This document shows, piece by piece, positions 24,202 to 32,588 of a stretch of DNA of 64,000 nucleotides. Numbering within the stretch: position 1 is the stretch's first letter; the number at the start of each line of letters is the position of its first letter. Both the position numbers and the translations under genes were made by a program. Where the stretch lies: NCBI GenBank assembly GCA_030698405.1, contig JAUYMU010000076.1:1-64000 (forward strand), read 5' to 3'. The notes beneath the pieces are model-generated. The model was given only the letters and a program-made list of their open reading frames with translations, was not told the origin of the DNA and searched no databases. This DNA comes from Bacteroidota bacterium. Lineage in GTDB: Bacteria; Bacteroidota; Bacteroidia; Bacteroidales; Prolixibacteraceae.

Positions 24202-26556
24202 ATGTATAAATTAACACTCTCCATTATTTTCCTGATATTCTTTTCGGTGGGCGTCTTTGCTTCCGATCTGAAAAGTGTCAGCGTTTTGAATGATCAGATA
24301 TTGGTTCTCCATTTTTCCGATGGTTACATCGAATATCACGGTTATCATCAGAAAGGAGCTGATGACGTAACAGTTAAAGACGAGCTGGATGTAAAAGCTG
24401 CATCTGTTTTATCAAATTATTCCCTTTCGAGTAACGATGATCCGGCTTACAAAAAAAATGTCATGCCTGTCAAAGTTGGCAGGAAAAGTAAACCTTCGGG
24501 CATGTCGATGAAATGTATGCCCAACGACGACAACCGCTGCATGAGCGATTACGTGCTCGAACACTTCATCTACCTTTTTCTCGACAAACCGCTTCAACCC
24601 GGAAAAACGTATCAGTTGAAAACAGGCAGTCTGGCCAAAAATCAAAACCAGTTTATCCTGAAATACAATCCTGCTGAAACCCGCTCGCTGGCGCTGCATG
24701 TCAATCAACTTGGTTTTGTTCCTGAATCGCCGGTAAAAATGGCCTACATATCGCACTGGATGGGCGATGCCGGTGGTCTCGATCTGGAAAAGTATGCCAA
24801 TACAAAATTTCACCTGATCAGGGTAAAGGATGGCAAAAAGGTTTTCTCCGGAACGATCAGTAAACAAAAGGATTTTGAGACTGATGGTCCTGATGGACCG
24901 GCCAATCAGGGGCCCAATGGAAATTTTGTGGCAGCCGATGTCTGGCAATGCGATTTTTCGTCGTTCAAACAATCCGGCGAATATATGGTTTCGGCTGACC
25001 GGATGGGAATTTCGTATCCTTTCAGAATTGATGCCGATGTTTACCGCGAACCGTTTGTTACAACGTGTCGTGGGCTATATCATCACCGCAGCGGCATCGA
25101 ACTTAAAGAACCATTTACCAAATACGAACGCGATGCGCCGCACAACCCGAATGTTACGCCCAATTTCAGGCTGCGCTACACCAAATTCCGCTACATGGAT
25201 TCGCAGTGGGAAAGCGCACCGCTCGATGTGCTGGAACCACTTTTCGATGATTCGTTCGATTGCCGCAACATTTGGGGCTGGTACCAGGACGCAGGCGATT
25301 GGGATGCCTACGTTTCCCACGCTGTTATTCCGGCTTTTCTGCTGACAACCTTTGAATTGAAGCCCCTCAATTTTAGCGATGGTGAACTGAATATTCCGGA
25401 GAGTGGCAATGGCATTCCCGATATGCTCGACGAAGCCGGGTGGTTGCTAAACCATTACCGGCGTGCAAAAGGCCCGACCGGAGGTATTGCCGGAAGCCGG
25501 ATTGAAGGAGATAATTACCCCGCCAAAGAAGCCGGACATGGACTGCCTTCGTACGAAGATGTTCGCCCGCAATGGATTGTGTATGCTGAAGAACCACGTT
25601 TTACTTTTGTTTATGCAAGACTGGCCGCACAAATGGCTTACAATTATTTAGTTGCCGCTGATAACAAATTGCTTTCAGGAAAAATAAACTCCAACGACAG
25701 CATTGCTGCGTGGAAATCCGAGGCTTTGAAAGCTTTTGAATGGGCGCAAAATAATCTTCGCGATGGCGATGAGGAAAAAATAAAATCGCACCGTGCCAAT
25801 GCCGAAGCATGGCTCTACAAATTAACGGGTGACAAAAAATGGCTCGACGGGTTCAAAGCCGATCTGGAAGTTACTGCCGGCAACGTCTCTGAATTTGGAA
25901 ACTATGAATGGGGCATTTGGGCGTTTGTGACTACTCCTGAAAAAACACCCGCATTTGATATTGCATTAAAAGCCGAAATGGTAAAAGCTACCGAACTTTT
26001 TGCCCAAAAGGAAGTGACAGAATCCATCGAAAAAAATCGAAGTTTCCGCATGGGTGGCAATTTTAACTTTAAAGTTCAGGTCGGGCAGGCCACTACTCCG
26101 CAGGTTTTGCCAGCCATTTTGGCCTGGGAAGTGACCCGCGACCCGAAATACCTCAAGGCCGTTTATTCTACCTGCGATTACATGCTGGGTGGCAATCAGC
26201 TCGACATGACCTGGATTACCGGTGTTGGCCATCAATACCCAACCCAGGTTTTCAACATGGACTGGTGGTACAACAAAAAGGGAATAAAGGAAGTAGTTCC
26301 CGGAATTGTGCCTTATGGCCCAACCGCCGATTGCGACTGGATGCAGGGCAAAAACGGCGACTGCAATGCCTGGGGCTGGTGGAATTCAGATTATGCCCAC
26401 ACCAAATGTTATCCCGATAAAAACCTCTGGCCTGTTCACGAGCGTTGGTACAACAACCGCTACGCCCCGCCAAGTTCTGAATACACTGTTCACCAGAATA
26501 TTGGCCCTGCCGCCGCGATTTATGGATATTTGACAAGTTTAAAGAAAGCAAGATAG
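24202..26556 (+). CDS. GH9 family glucanase without sorting tail
   Basis: The 784-residue protein has a signal peptide (1-20), a CelD-type N-terminal Ig-like region and a GH9 catalytic domain. Catalytic acidic residues are Asp363 and Asp366 in WYQDAGDWDAY, and the candidate proton donor is Glu760 in SSEYTVHQN. It is homologous to the GH9 at 7300-10266, sharing ELNIPESGNGIPD and the closing segment, but it ends right after the catalytic domain with no Ig module or T9SS tail. Periplasmic location is therefore likely, suggesting it cleaves shorter oligosaccharides after import while the other GH9 works outside. It starts 21 bases after the preceding gene, consistent with one operon. Confidence 0.92.
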   Translation: MYKLTLSIIFLIFFSVGVFASDLKSVSVLNDQILVLHFSDGYIEYHGYHQKGADDVTVKDELDVKAASVLSNYSLSSNDDPAYKKNVMPVKVGRKSKPSGMSMKCMPNDDNRCMSDYVLEHFIYLFLDKPLQPGKTYQLKTGSLAKNQNQFILKYNPAETRSLALHVNQLGFVPESPVKMAYISHWMGDAGGLDLEKYANTKFHLIRVKDGKKVFSGTISKQKDFETDGPDGPANQGPNGNFVAADVWQCDFSSFKQSGEYMVSADRMGISYPFRIDADVYREPFVTTCRGLYHHRSGIELKEPFTKYERDAPHNPNVTPNFRLRYTKFRYMDSQWESAPLDVLEPLFDDSFDCRNIWGWYQDAGDWDAYVSHAVIPAFLLTTFELKPLNFSDGELNIPESGNGIPDMLDEAGWLLNHYRRAKGPTGGIAGSRIEGDNYPAKEAGHGLPSYEDVRPQWIVYAEEPRFTFVYARLAAQMAYNYLVAADNKLLSGKINSNDSIAAWKSEALKAFEWAQNNLRDGDEEKIKSHRANAEAWLYKLTGDKKWLDGFKADLEVTAGNVSEFGNYEWGIWAFVTTPEKTPAFDIALKAEMVKATELFAQKEVTESIEKNRSFRMGGNFNFKVQVGQATTPQVLPAILAWEVTRDPKYLKAVYSTCDYMLGGNQLDMTWITGVGHQYPTQVFNMDWWYNKKGIKEVVPGIVPYGPTADCDWMQGKNGDCNAWGWWNSDYAHTKCYPDKNLWPVHERWYNNRYAPPSSEYTVHQNIGPAAAIYGYLTSLKKAR

Positions 26557-26603
26557 TTTTTGGGCATAACCCTAATTGTCCGTCATTATAAAGTAGAAAT
26601 ATA

Positions 26604-27734
26604 ATGAAGAAGTTAACGCTGTTTTATCTGGGTATATTGATGGTGTTTGCAATGGGCGAAGGAGCTAATGCCCAGGTTGCAAGGCCCGAATCCAATTCTG
26701 GAAAAGGATTTTTTGTCCTCGATGGAAAGTTGTACGATGCAAGCGGAAATGAATTTATCCCGATTGGCGCCAATACTGCGGTATTTTGGCAATCCGAAAC
26801 GAATGGGATGAAATCATTTCCGGATATGAAAAAAGCGGGCGCCAATTCTGCACGCATCGTTTCGGTGACCAACAATTCGGCCAATTCGTGGTCGTGGCAA
26901 AGTAATTTTACCAAGCAAAAGGCCTGCGTAAAAGCGTGTGTCGATAATAAACTGGTGCCAATAAGGACTGCCGGGATCAAAAACACCATCTTAATTGATG
27001 CCGGAGGATGCGGGCAAAACCCGGACACCCTGATCAATTATGCCCAGGAACTGCTGGATTCTGACCCCGAGAAAAATATACTTTTTGCCATTCATTTTTA
27101 TGGATTGTGGATGACCAAGGAAAAAAGCAAGCAAAGCTGGCAGTTTTATGTGGAAGACTATCTGCAACAATTCAAAACGAAAAAAATACCGGTTATTGTC
27201 GGCGAATTTGGTTGGACGGGAGCGCCCGATAATTTTACGCTTTACGACCCTAAAAAGATCATTACTGAAAGCAACAAGCACGGAATTGGCTGGCTGTTCT
27301 GGGCCTGGAACAGCAATCCAAATGAAACTTACTACGACATTGTTGCCAATTACACAAAAGGTTATTCCACCGAAGCTGATTTAACAGAGCATGGCAAATT
27401 CATTGTGCAGCAGTTTAAGGACAATGCAAAAGAGGCCAAATCATTTTTGCCAACATCAAGCTCAATGATTGATCTTGAGGCCAGCCCGTCTATTTGGGTA
27501 TTTCCCAATCCTTTAACTTCCAAAGTACTGAATGTCGATTTCAGGAATATTGAAAGAGAGAAAATTAAACAAATACAGTTGAAGAACATACTGGGGACAA
27601 CCGTCAAAGATTTTCATCCTGAAAGCGCTTTGACAGGCCAGCTTGTTTTAGACGGAATTGCTCCCGGAACCTATTTTTTGTGTTTCAGGAACGGACAGGA
27701 GAGATTTACAAGCAAATTGTTGATCACGAATTGA
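26604..27734 (+). CDS. GH5_8-like mannanase with apparent loss of the acid/base segment
   Basis: The 376-residue protein has a signal peptide (about 1-23), a GH5-type domain and a type IX tail with FPNPLTS (about 297-376). The N-terminal block GFFVLDGKLYDASGNEFIPIGANTA and the later KNTILIDAGGCGQNPDTL, LFAIHFYG and VIVGEFGW (nucleophile Glu201) match bacterial GH5_8 beta-mannanases. In that family about 60 residues containing the NEW acid/base Glu lie between the LVPI strand and the GIKNTILIDA strand. Here LVPI (residues 117-120) is followed at once by RTAGIKN. The reading frame is open, so this looks like a clean in-frame deletion and the enzyme should lack normal hydrolytic activity. This judgement rests on family knowledge. 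Confidence 0.82.
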   Translation: MKKLTLFYLGILMVFAMGEGANAQVARPESNSGKGFFVLDGKLYDASGNEFIPIGANTAVFWQSETNGMKSFPDMKKAGANSARIVSVTNNSANSWSWQSNFTKQKACVKACVDNKLVPIRTAGIKNTILIDAGGCGQNPDTLINYAQELLDSDPEKNILFAIHFYGLWMTKEKSKQSWQFYVEDYLQQFKTKKIPVIVGEFGWTGAPDNFTLYDPKKIITESNKHGIGWLFWAWNSNPNETYYDIVANYTKGYSTEADLTEHGKFIVQQFKDNAKEAKSFLPTSSSMIDLEASPSIWVFPNPLTSKVLNVDFRNIEREKIKQIQLKNILGTTVKDFHPESALTGQLVLDGIAPGTYFLCFRNGQERFTSKLLITN

Positions 27735-27769
27735 AAACACCTAGTGTGGAAAAAACCTCTATTTTGACT

Positions 27770-27815
27770 AATTACTATGAAAAAGTCAAAATATCTTGAC
27801 TTTTTCATAGTAATT
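27770..27815. repeat. perfect 20-bp inverted repeat upstream of the aldolase gene
   Basis: AATTACTATGAAAAAGTCAA (27770-27789) and its exact complement TTGACTTTTTCATAGTAATT (27796-27815) flank the 6-base loop AATATC. It ends 15 bases before the probable ATG at 27831. No plain T-run follows, so a terminator is less likely than a 5' leader hairpin or a dimeric operator. Confidence 0.9.
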
Positions 27816-27830
27816 GATAAAAGTAAAACC

Positions 27831-28637
27831 ATGCAAAAACTGATTGACGAAATTAAAAAAACAAGTGGTGACATGGCTCGAAGTGGATGGGCAGAGTCGA
27901 ACGGAGGAAACATCAGCCTTCGTTTAAATCCCGAAAATTATGCGTATTTCAATGGATTGCAGCCAAAGTCGGATTGGGTAAAATTGCCCATAACCATGCC
28001 CGAAATTGCAGGCGAGCGATTTCTGGTAACCGGAACAGGTCGCTTTTTACGCAACATTGAGGTTTTTCCTGAAAAGAATATCGGGGTGATCGAGATTGAC
28101 GAGTTGGGAGAAGCCTAGCAATTGCTATGGGGCTACGAACCGGTTGGAGCGCCTACTTCGGAGCTTCCGTCGCATTTGCTGTCGCACTGCCGGATCAAGG
28201 GAAAATCGAACAACCAGTCGTTCGCGTTCATTCATACCCATCCCAACAGCGTAATTGCTTTAACGTATGCAGTTGCCAATCTCGACACTAAAAGTCTGAG
28301 CAAACTGCTTTGGCAAAGTCACGCCGAGTGTGTGGTCGTTTTTCCGCAAGGCATCGAATTTTTGCCCTGGGTAATGGCCGGAAGTATGGATTTGGGACGG
28401 GCAACTGCAGATGCCATGTCGCGCCGGAACCTTGCCGTGTGGGAGTTTCATGGTATTTGTGGTTGTGGCCGCAACCTCGACGAAGCTTATGGCCGTATTG
28501 ATGTGGCCGAAAAAGCTGCTGAAATATGTCTGCGCGTAATGGCTGCCGGAGGTGCAAAAAATACCCTTTCCGAACAGCAAATCCGAGCCATTGCCGCCAA
28601 TTTCAATTGTCCGCTGGATGAATCGCTGTTCGGGTGA
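27831..28637 (+). pseudogene. rhaD: rhamnulose-1-phosphate aldolase-like gene interrupted by in-frame TAG
   Basis: Class II aldolase/adducin-type protein. The first half (27831-28118) has SGWAESNGGNISLRL and FLVTGTGRFLRN. The second half (28119-28637) has APTSELPSHLLSHC, FIHTHPN, VVFPQGIEFLPW and WEFHGICGCG, including the Glu and His residues that bind catalytic zinc in RhaD. The two parts are in the same frame and separated only by TAG at 28116-28118, at a place where E. coli RhaD has an aromatic residue. RhaD splits L-rhamnulose 1-phosphate into DHAP and lactaldehyde. A point mutation, a sequencing error or recoding could explain the stop. The cytoplasmic product would link the cluster to rhamnose-containing pectin. 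Confidence 0.85.
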
Positions 28638-28640
28638 TTT

Positions 28641-28760
28641 TACCCGGAACGGGTTAAATATTAATAGCCCCGGGTTCAACCCGGGGAACGGAAATCTCGT
28701 TGAGCAATCCGTCCGCGAACAAACGAATAGTAAAGAAATTACCTCTTTTCGGACGGAATA
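28641..28760. repeat. REP-like repeat unit 1
   Basis: The unit contains three inverted repeats in order: ACCCGGAACGGGT, CCCCGGGTTCAACCCGGGG and CCGTCCGCG...CGGACGG. It is repeated with changes at 28788-28915. No ORF is apparent. Confidence 0.75.
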
Positions 28761-28787
28761 TGGGTGTAGCTGGAAAAGAGCAAAAAT

Positions 28788-28915
28788 TACCCCAACGGGG
28801 TAGAATATCAATAACCCCGGGTGGAGTGAAACGTAACCCGGGGAAGGGGAACTGAAAGGCAAACCGTCCGCGAGCAAACGATTAGTAAAGAAATATCTTT
28901 TCCCGGACGGAATGG
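28788..28915. repeat. REP-like repeat unit 2
   Basis: The unit has the same order of hairpins as unit 1: ACCCCAACGGGGT, CCCCGGGT...ACCCGGGG and CCGTCCGCGAG...CGGACGG, with shared stretches CAAACGA and TAGTAAAGAAAT. The 321-base gap between the aldolase and the next gene is almost entirely filled by these two units. The family resembles the REP-type repeats mobilised by RAYT transposases in Bacteroidota (inference). Confidence 0.75.
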
Positions 28916-28958
28916 AGAAAACGATGATAAAAGTGATAACCAACATTATAAACCTAAC

Positions 28959-30365
28959 ATGAACCAAACTAAATCATTCCTCATCACCTGCCTCATTTTT
29001 CTGTCTGTTTCTGCCGGAGCAAAAGAATATTTTGCTGGCCTGGCCGGAAACGATCAGCATCCGGGCACAAAAAACCGTCCTTTTAAAACCATCTTCAAGG
29101 CTTCAGAAATGGCCATGCCTGGCGACACCATTACCATTCTGGGCGGAGAGTACCACTTGCCGCGACAATTCCGGCCAGTGCGTTCCGGCCTTCCGGGGAA
29201 ATGGATTCTCTACCGTGCTGCACATGGAGAAACGGCTGTTTTCGACGGAAGCGGGATCAAAAAGGTCGTACAAAAGGGCGATTCTGTCCAATTCAGTCGT
29301 CAAACTGCCGGATTATTCCAGATTGAAAAAGTGAATTACCTGCGGTTCGAAAATATTCAGGTTCGCAATTCAGATGCTGCCGGATTTATTGTGCGCGGCC
29401 CCGATTGCAAAAAGATTGAACTGATTGGCTGCAAGTCGCACCAGACCCACAATTCAGGAATCGGGCTATGGTATTGCGATTCGGTGCTGGTCAAAAATTG
29501 CGAAATAACAGCTGCCAACGACAACGACGCCAAATATTACCTGCCCGGACAACGTCGCGGAGGAGAGGCCCCGCACGAAGCGCTTTCCATTTGTGGCGCG
29601 CAGTTTTTCGAAGTGTCTAATAATCACGTTCATCATTGTTTTAAAGAAGGCATCGATTGCAAGGAGGTCAGCAAACATGGCATCATTCACAATAACCTTG
29701 TCCACGATTTGCCCCGCCAGGCTTACTACGCTGATGCGTGGTTCGGACTGCTCGAAGATGTTGAATTTTATTCGAATACCGCCTACAATTGCATGTGGGG
29801 TTTTGCCATCAGTGTTGAGGGCAAAGGTTCCGAATTGCGAAACGTACGGTTTCATCACAACCTTGTTTACAACATGACCGGCGCCGGTGTGCTGTTTGGA
29901 ATGTGGGGAGATAACCTGTTGCGTTCCGACATTCACATTTACAACAACACATTTTATCGTTGCGGTTCGCCGCAGGTTTTCAGCGGCGGCGTGGGCAGTT
30001 TCGATATTTTGTCGAAGAATTTTCGCGATGTGTATATCTATCGCAACATCTGCGACAAAGGCTGGGACTACGAAATGGGGTTCACTTTTACTCCTGAAGA
30101 AGTCAAAAAAGCACTTGCCGAACAGAACTTTGTGGCTGCCGAGAACCTGTTTGAAGGACCGAAAAACCGCCCAAGCCGAAAAGGTCAGTTTGATGTAATG
30201 GTTTACGAATACCTTCCACCTGATAACCAGATTGGAGCTCCACTTTATCGCAACGAACTGAAATTTGACCTCGTTCCCGAGCAAATTCCTGATGTAAAAT
30301 CCACCGGCAGAAAGTGGAAATACGAACCCTCGCCCTGGTTTGGAGCTTTAAAACCGTTAAAATAA
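28959..30365 (+). CDS. secreted parallel beta-helix protein (possible GH141- or lyase-like)
   Basis: The 468-residue protein has a signal peptide (1-21, ending GAKE). The mature N terminus YFAGLAGNDQHPGTKNRPFKTI is typical of DUF1565-type beta-helix proteins, in which a tandem series of short beta-strands builds a right-handed solenoid (about 40-360). Repeated N-and-H-rich turns such as NNHVHHCFKEGID and HHNLVYNMTGAGVLF are visible. The family includes GH141 fucosidases or xylanases and several polysaccharide lyases; I cannot assign which. It has no T9SS tail. The next gene starts 10 bases downstream, so the two are co-transcribed and probably act on the same glycan. Confidence 0.8.
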   Translation: MNQTKSFLITCLIFLSVSAGAKEYFAGLAGNDQHPGTKNRPFKTIFKASEMAMPGDTITILGGEYHLPRQFRPVRSGLPGKWILYRAAHGETAVFDGSGIKKVVQKGDSVQFSRQTAGLFQIEKVNYLRFENIQVRNSDAAGFIVRGPDCKKIELIGCKSHQTHNSGIGLWYCDSVLVKNCEITAANDNDAKYYLPGQRRGGEAPHEALSICGAQFFEVSNNHVHHCFKEGIDCKEVSKHGIIHNNLVHDLPRQAYYADAWFGLLEDVEFYSNTAYNCMWGFAISVEGKGSELRNVRFHHNLVYNMTGAGVLFGMWGDNLLRSDIHIYNNTFYRCGSPQVFSGGVGSFDILSKNFRDVYIYRNICDKGWDYEMGFTFTPEEVKKALAEQNFVAAENLFEGPKNRPSRKGQFDVMVYEYLPPDNQIGAPLYRNELKFDLVPEQIPDVKSTGRKWKYEPSPWFGALKPLK

Positions 30366-30375
30366 ACCTAATTTC

Positions 30376-32568
30376 ATGACTAAAAAAATCACATTAATAC
30401 TCGCAATTTGTGCATCATTTGTATTGTCGTCCGGTGCGCAGGACCTGAAAAACTGGTTCGTTTTTACGCCTGAAGATGAACCTTCAGGAGCTATAACCGA
30501 CATGGCCGATTGGCTTGATAAACCCGCCGGAAAACACGGATTTGTACAAATGAAAGGCGACCGATTGGAGTTTGAAGACGGCACTCCGGTTAAATTCTGG
30601 GGAACCAATATTTGCAGCAATCAGCCTTTTATGAAACCTGAAGAAGCTGTAAAGTGGGGCAACTTCCTGTCACGATTTGGCTTCAACGGGGTTCGCTTTC
30701 ATAAATTCACTTGGGGCGCGACCGACGGAGTCCACTCCACCGTGATTACCGATGCAAAATGGAAGAATTTTGATTTTTTGTGTAACGAACTGCGCAACAA
30801 AGGAATTTATTACGGGTGGTCGCATATTTACGGGCACAAAGTGATGAAGGGTGACAGCGCACGAATCGTGGCTTACAGCGAACTGGCCGCTACCAAATTC
30901 CCGTGGTCGCACCTGAACGGAACCACTTCGGCGCTGGTCAATTTTGCCGACGACCTTCAGGCGCTCAACATTGAACTAACGGTGAACATGCTCAATCATG
31001 TCAACCTGCTCACCGGTCTGAAATATGCCCATGATCCGGCTTTGAGCTTTGTCGAATTTCAGAACGAAGACAATATTTTCTGGTCGGCCATCGAACGGAC
31101 ACTTGAACAAACACCAACCTACCGCAAAATGCTTTGCCGCAAATTCAGCCTGTGGCTGAAAGCCAAATACGGAACCGATGATCAGCTCCGCAAAGCCTGG
31201 AACAACGAAGGATTACCTTCAGGAGAAAGTATGGCAGCCGAAAATATTTATCCGCAACCCAATCACGGGCTGTTTAGCGGGGAATACGAGCAGGCCGTAA
31301 AAGAAAAACGCCCGGTGAAACAGCACATTCTCGACAAGGCAAATTTTCTGTATGAGGAGCAAATGAAATTCTACAAAAAGTTTGAAAAGGCCATTCGCGA
31401 AACCGGCTATAAAGGTCCGCTGGTGGGGAGTTGCTGGCAGGCCGGAACCGGTTTGGCGCATCTGCTCAATCTTCATGCCGATGCCGAAGTGGGCATGATT
31501 GACCGCCACAACTATTTTGGCGGCGGACAAGGTCACAGTCTTGCACCGGGAAAATTCGATAATACACCGATGATTTCCAAAATTGGTTCGGGATTATTCA
31601 GTTCAGGTTTGCAGCAGGTGAGCAACCGGCCTTTCGCTTTCTCTGAGTGGATGAGCCTGATTCCCAATGAATGGACTGCAGAAAGTTCGCCAATCATTGC
31701 CACTTACGGCATGGGTATTCAGGGCTGGGACGCCTCGTACGTGTTTGCTACCGATATTCCGCATTACCAACCAACTATTCATTCAGGAAGAGGCGGTGGA
31801 ATTTACAATGCAACTTCGCCTACCCAAATGGCTTTGTACCCTGCACTGTCCCGGATGATTTTCCGCGGCGATGTGAAAGAAGGCGAAACGGTGGTCAACC
31901 GGAAAGTTGAACTGGCTTCGATTATAAAAGGGGCAACTCCATTGAATGAATCGGTGAAACAGGATTTCGACCGGAAAGTGATGGAAGGTTCATTCCCGCT
32001 ACAATTGATGGCTGCAGGAAAAGTGACGCTGAGTTTTGCCGATGAAAATAAGACGGAATTTATGAAGAATTTCGAATCGCTTTGGAAAGATTCTGTGATG
32101 AGTTCGACCACCGGGCAACTGAAATGGAGCGAAAAGGGAAAAGGCTATTTCACCATCAACACAGCCGGTACGAAAGGATTTGTGGGCTTCTCCAACAAAC
32201 AACCGATGCAATTGGGCGAGCTTACCCTGAAAACAGACAATGAATTTGCCGTGATCCTGATTACCAGTCTGGATAAAGAAAAAGGAATTGCCAATACAAA
32301 CAGAATACTGGTTACCACCATTGCCCGTGCCCAAAATACCGGCATGAAATTCAGCGACGACCGCACCGAATTGCTTGCACGCGGCGAAGCGCCTGTTCTG
32401 CTTGAACCTGTGAACCTTTCCCTGAAAATTGACCGCAAAACCCAACCAAAAATCACCATTTTAGATCATTCAGGAAAGAAAACAAATCGGGTACTTTCGG
32501 CTGAAAAAGGATGGATCAATCTGGATGGCGCCCAAACAAAGACGATTTATTATTTGATTGAATATTAA
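30376..32568 (+). CDS. clan GH-A glycosidase without CBM or sorting tail
   Basis: The 730-residue protein has a signal peptide (1-21, ending SSGAQ). A (beta/alpha)8-like domain carries candidate acid/base Glu231 in VEFQNEDN and nucleophile Glu424 in FAFSEWM. A beta-rich C-terminal region (about 500-730) follows. It is paralogous to the 980-residue protein at 21238-24180: both share KPAGKHGF or APAGKHGF after a ITDM or VTDM segment, FG.N..R.H, and similar C-terminal halves. This copy has neither the inserted CBM nor a T9SS tail and probably remains periplasmic. The exact GH family and substrate cannot be read. Confidence 0.85.
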   Translation: MTKKITLILAICASFVLSSGAQDLKNWFVFTPEDEPSGAITDMADWLDKPAGKHGFVQMKGDRLEFEDGTPVKFWGTNICSNQPFMKPEEAVKWGNFLSRFGFNGVRFHKFTWGATDGVHSTVITDAKWKNFDFLCNELRNKGIYYGWSHIYGHKVMKGDSARIVAYSELAATKFPWSHLNGTTSALVNFADDLQALNIELTVNMLNHVNLLTGLKYAHDPALSFVEFQNEDNIFWSAIERTLEQTPTYRKMLCRKFSLWLKAKYGTDDQLRKAWNNEGLPSGESMAAENIYPQPNHGLFSGEYEQAVKEKRPVKQHILDKANFLYEEQMKFYKKFEKAIRETGYKGPLVGSCWQAGTGLAHLLNLHADAEVGMIDRHNYFGGGQGHSLAPGKFDNTPMISKIGSGLFSSGLQQVSNRPFAFSEWMSLIPNEWTAESSPIIATYGMGIQGWDASYVFATDIPHYQPTIHSGRGGGIYNATSPTQMALYPALSRMIFRGDVKEGETVVNRKVELASIIKGATPLNESVKQDFDRKVMEGSFPLQLMAAGKVTLSFADENKTEFMKNFESLWKDSVMSSTTGQLKWSEKGKGYFTINTAGTKGFVGFSNKQPMQLGELTLKTDNEFAVILITSLDKEKGIANTNRILVTTIARAQNTGMKFSDDRTELLARGEAPVLLEPVNLSLKIDRKTQPKITILDHSGKKTNRVLSAEKGWINLDGAQTKTIYYLIEY

Positions 32569-32588
32569 ATTTCATAAATCATGCTACT

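Noticed and set aside
27777-27830. ATG at 27777 as start of the aldolase gene
   Set aside because: Those codons lie inside the perfect palindrome and do not resemble the RhaD N terminus, whereas MQKLIDEIKK from 27831 does.
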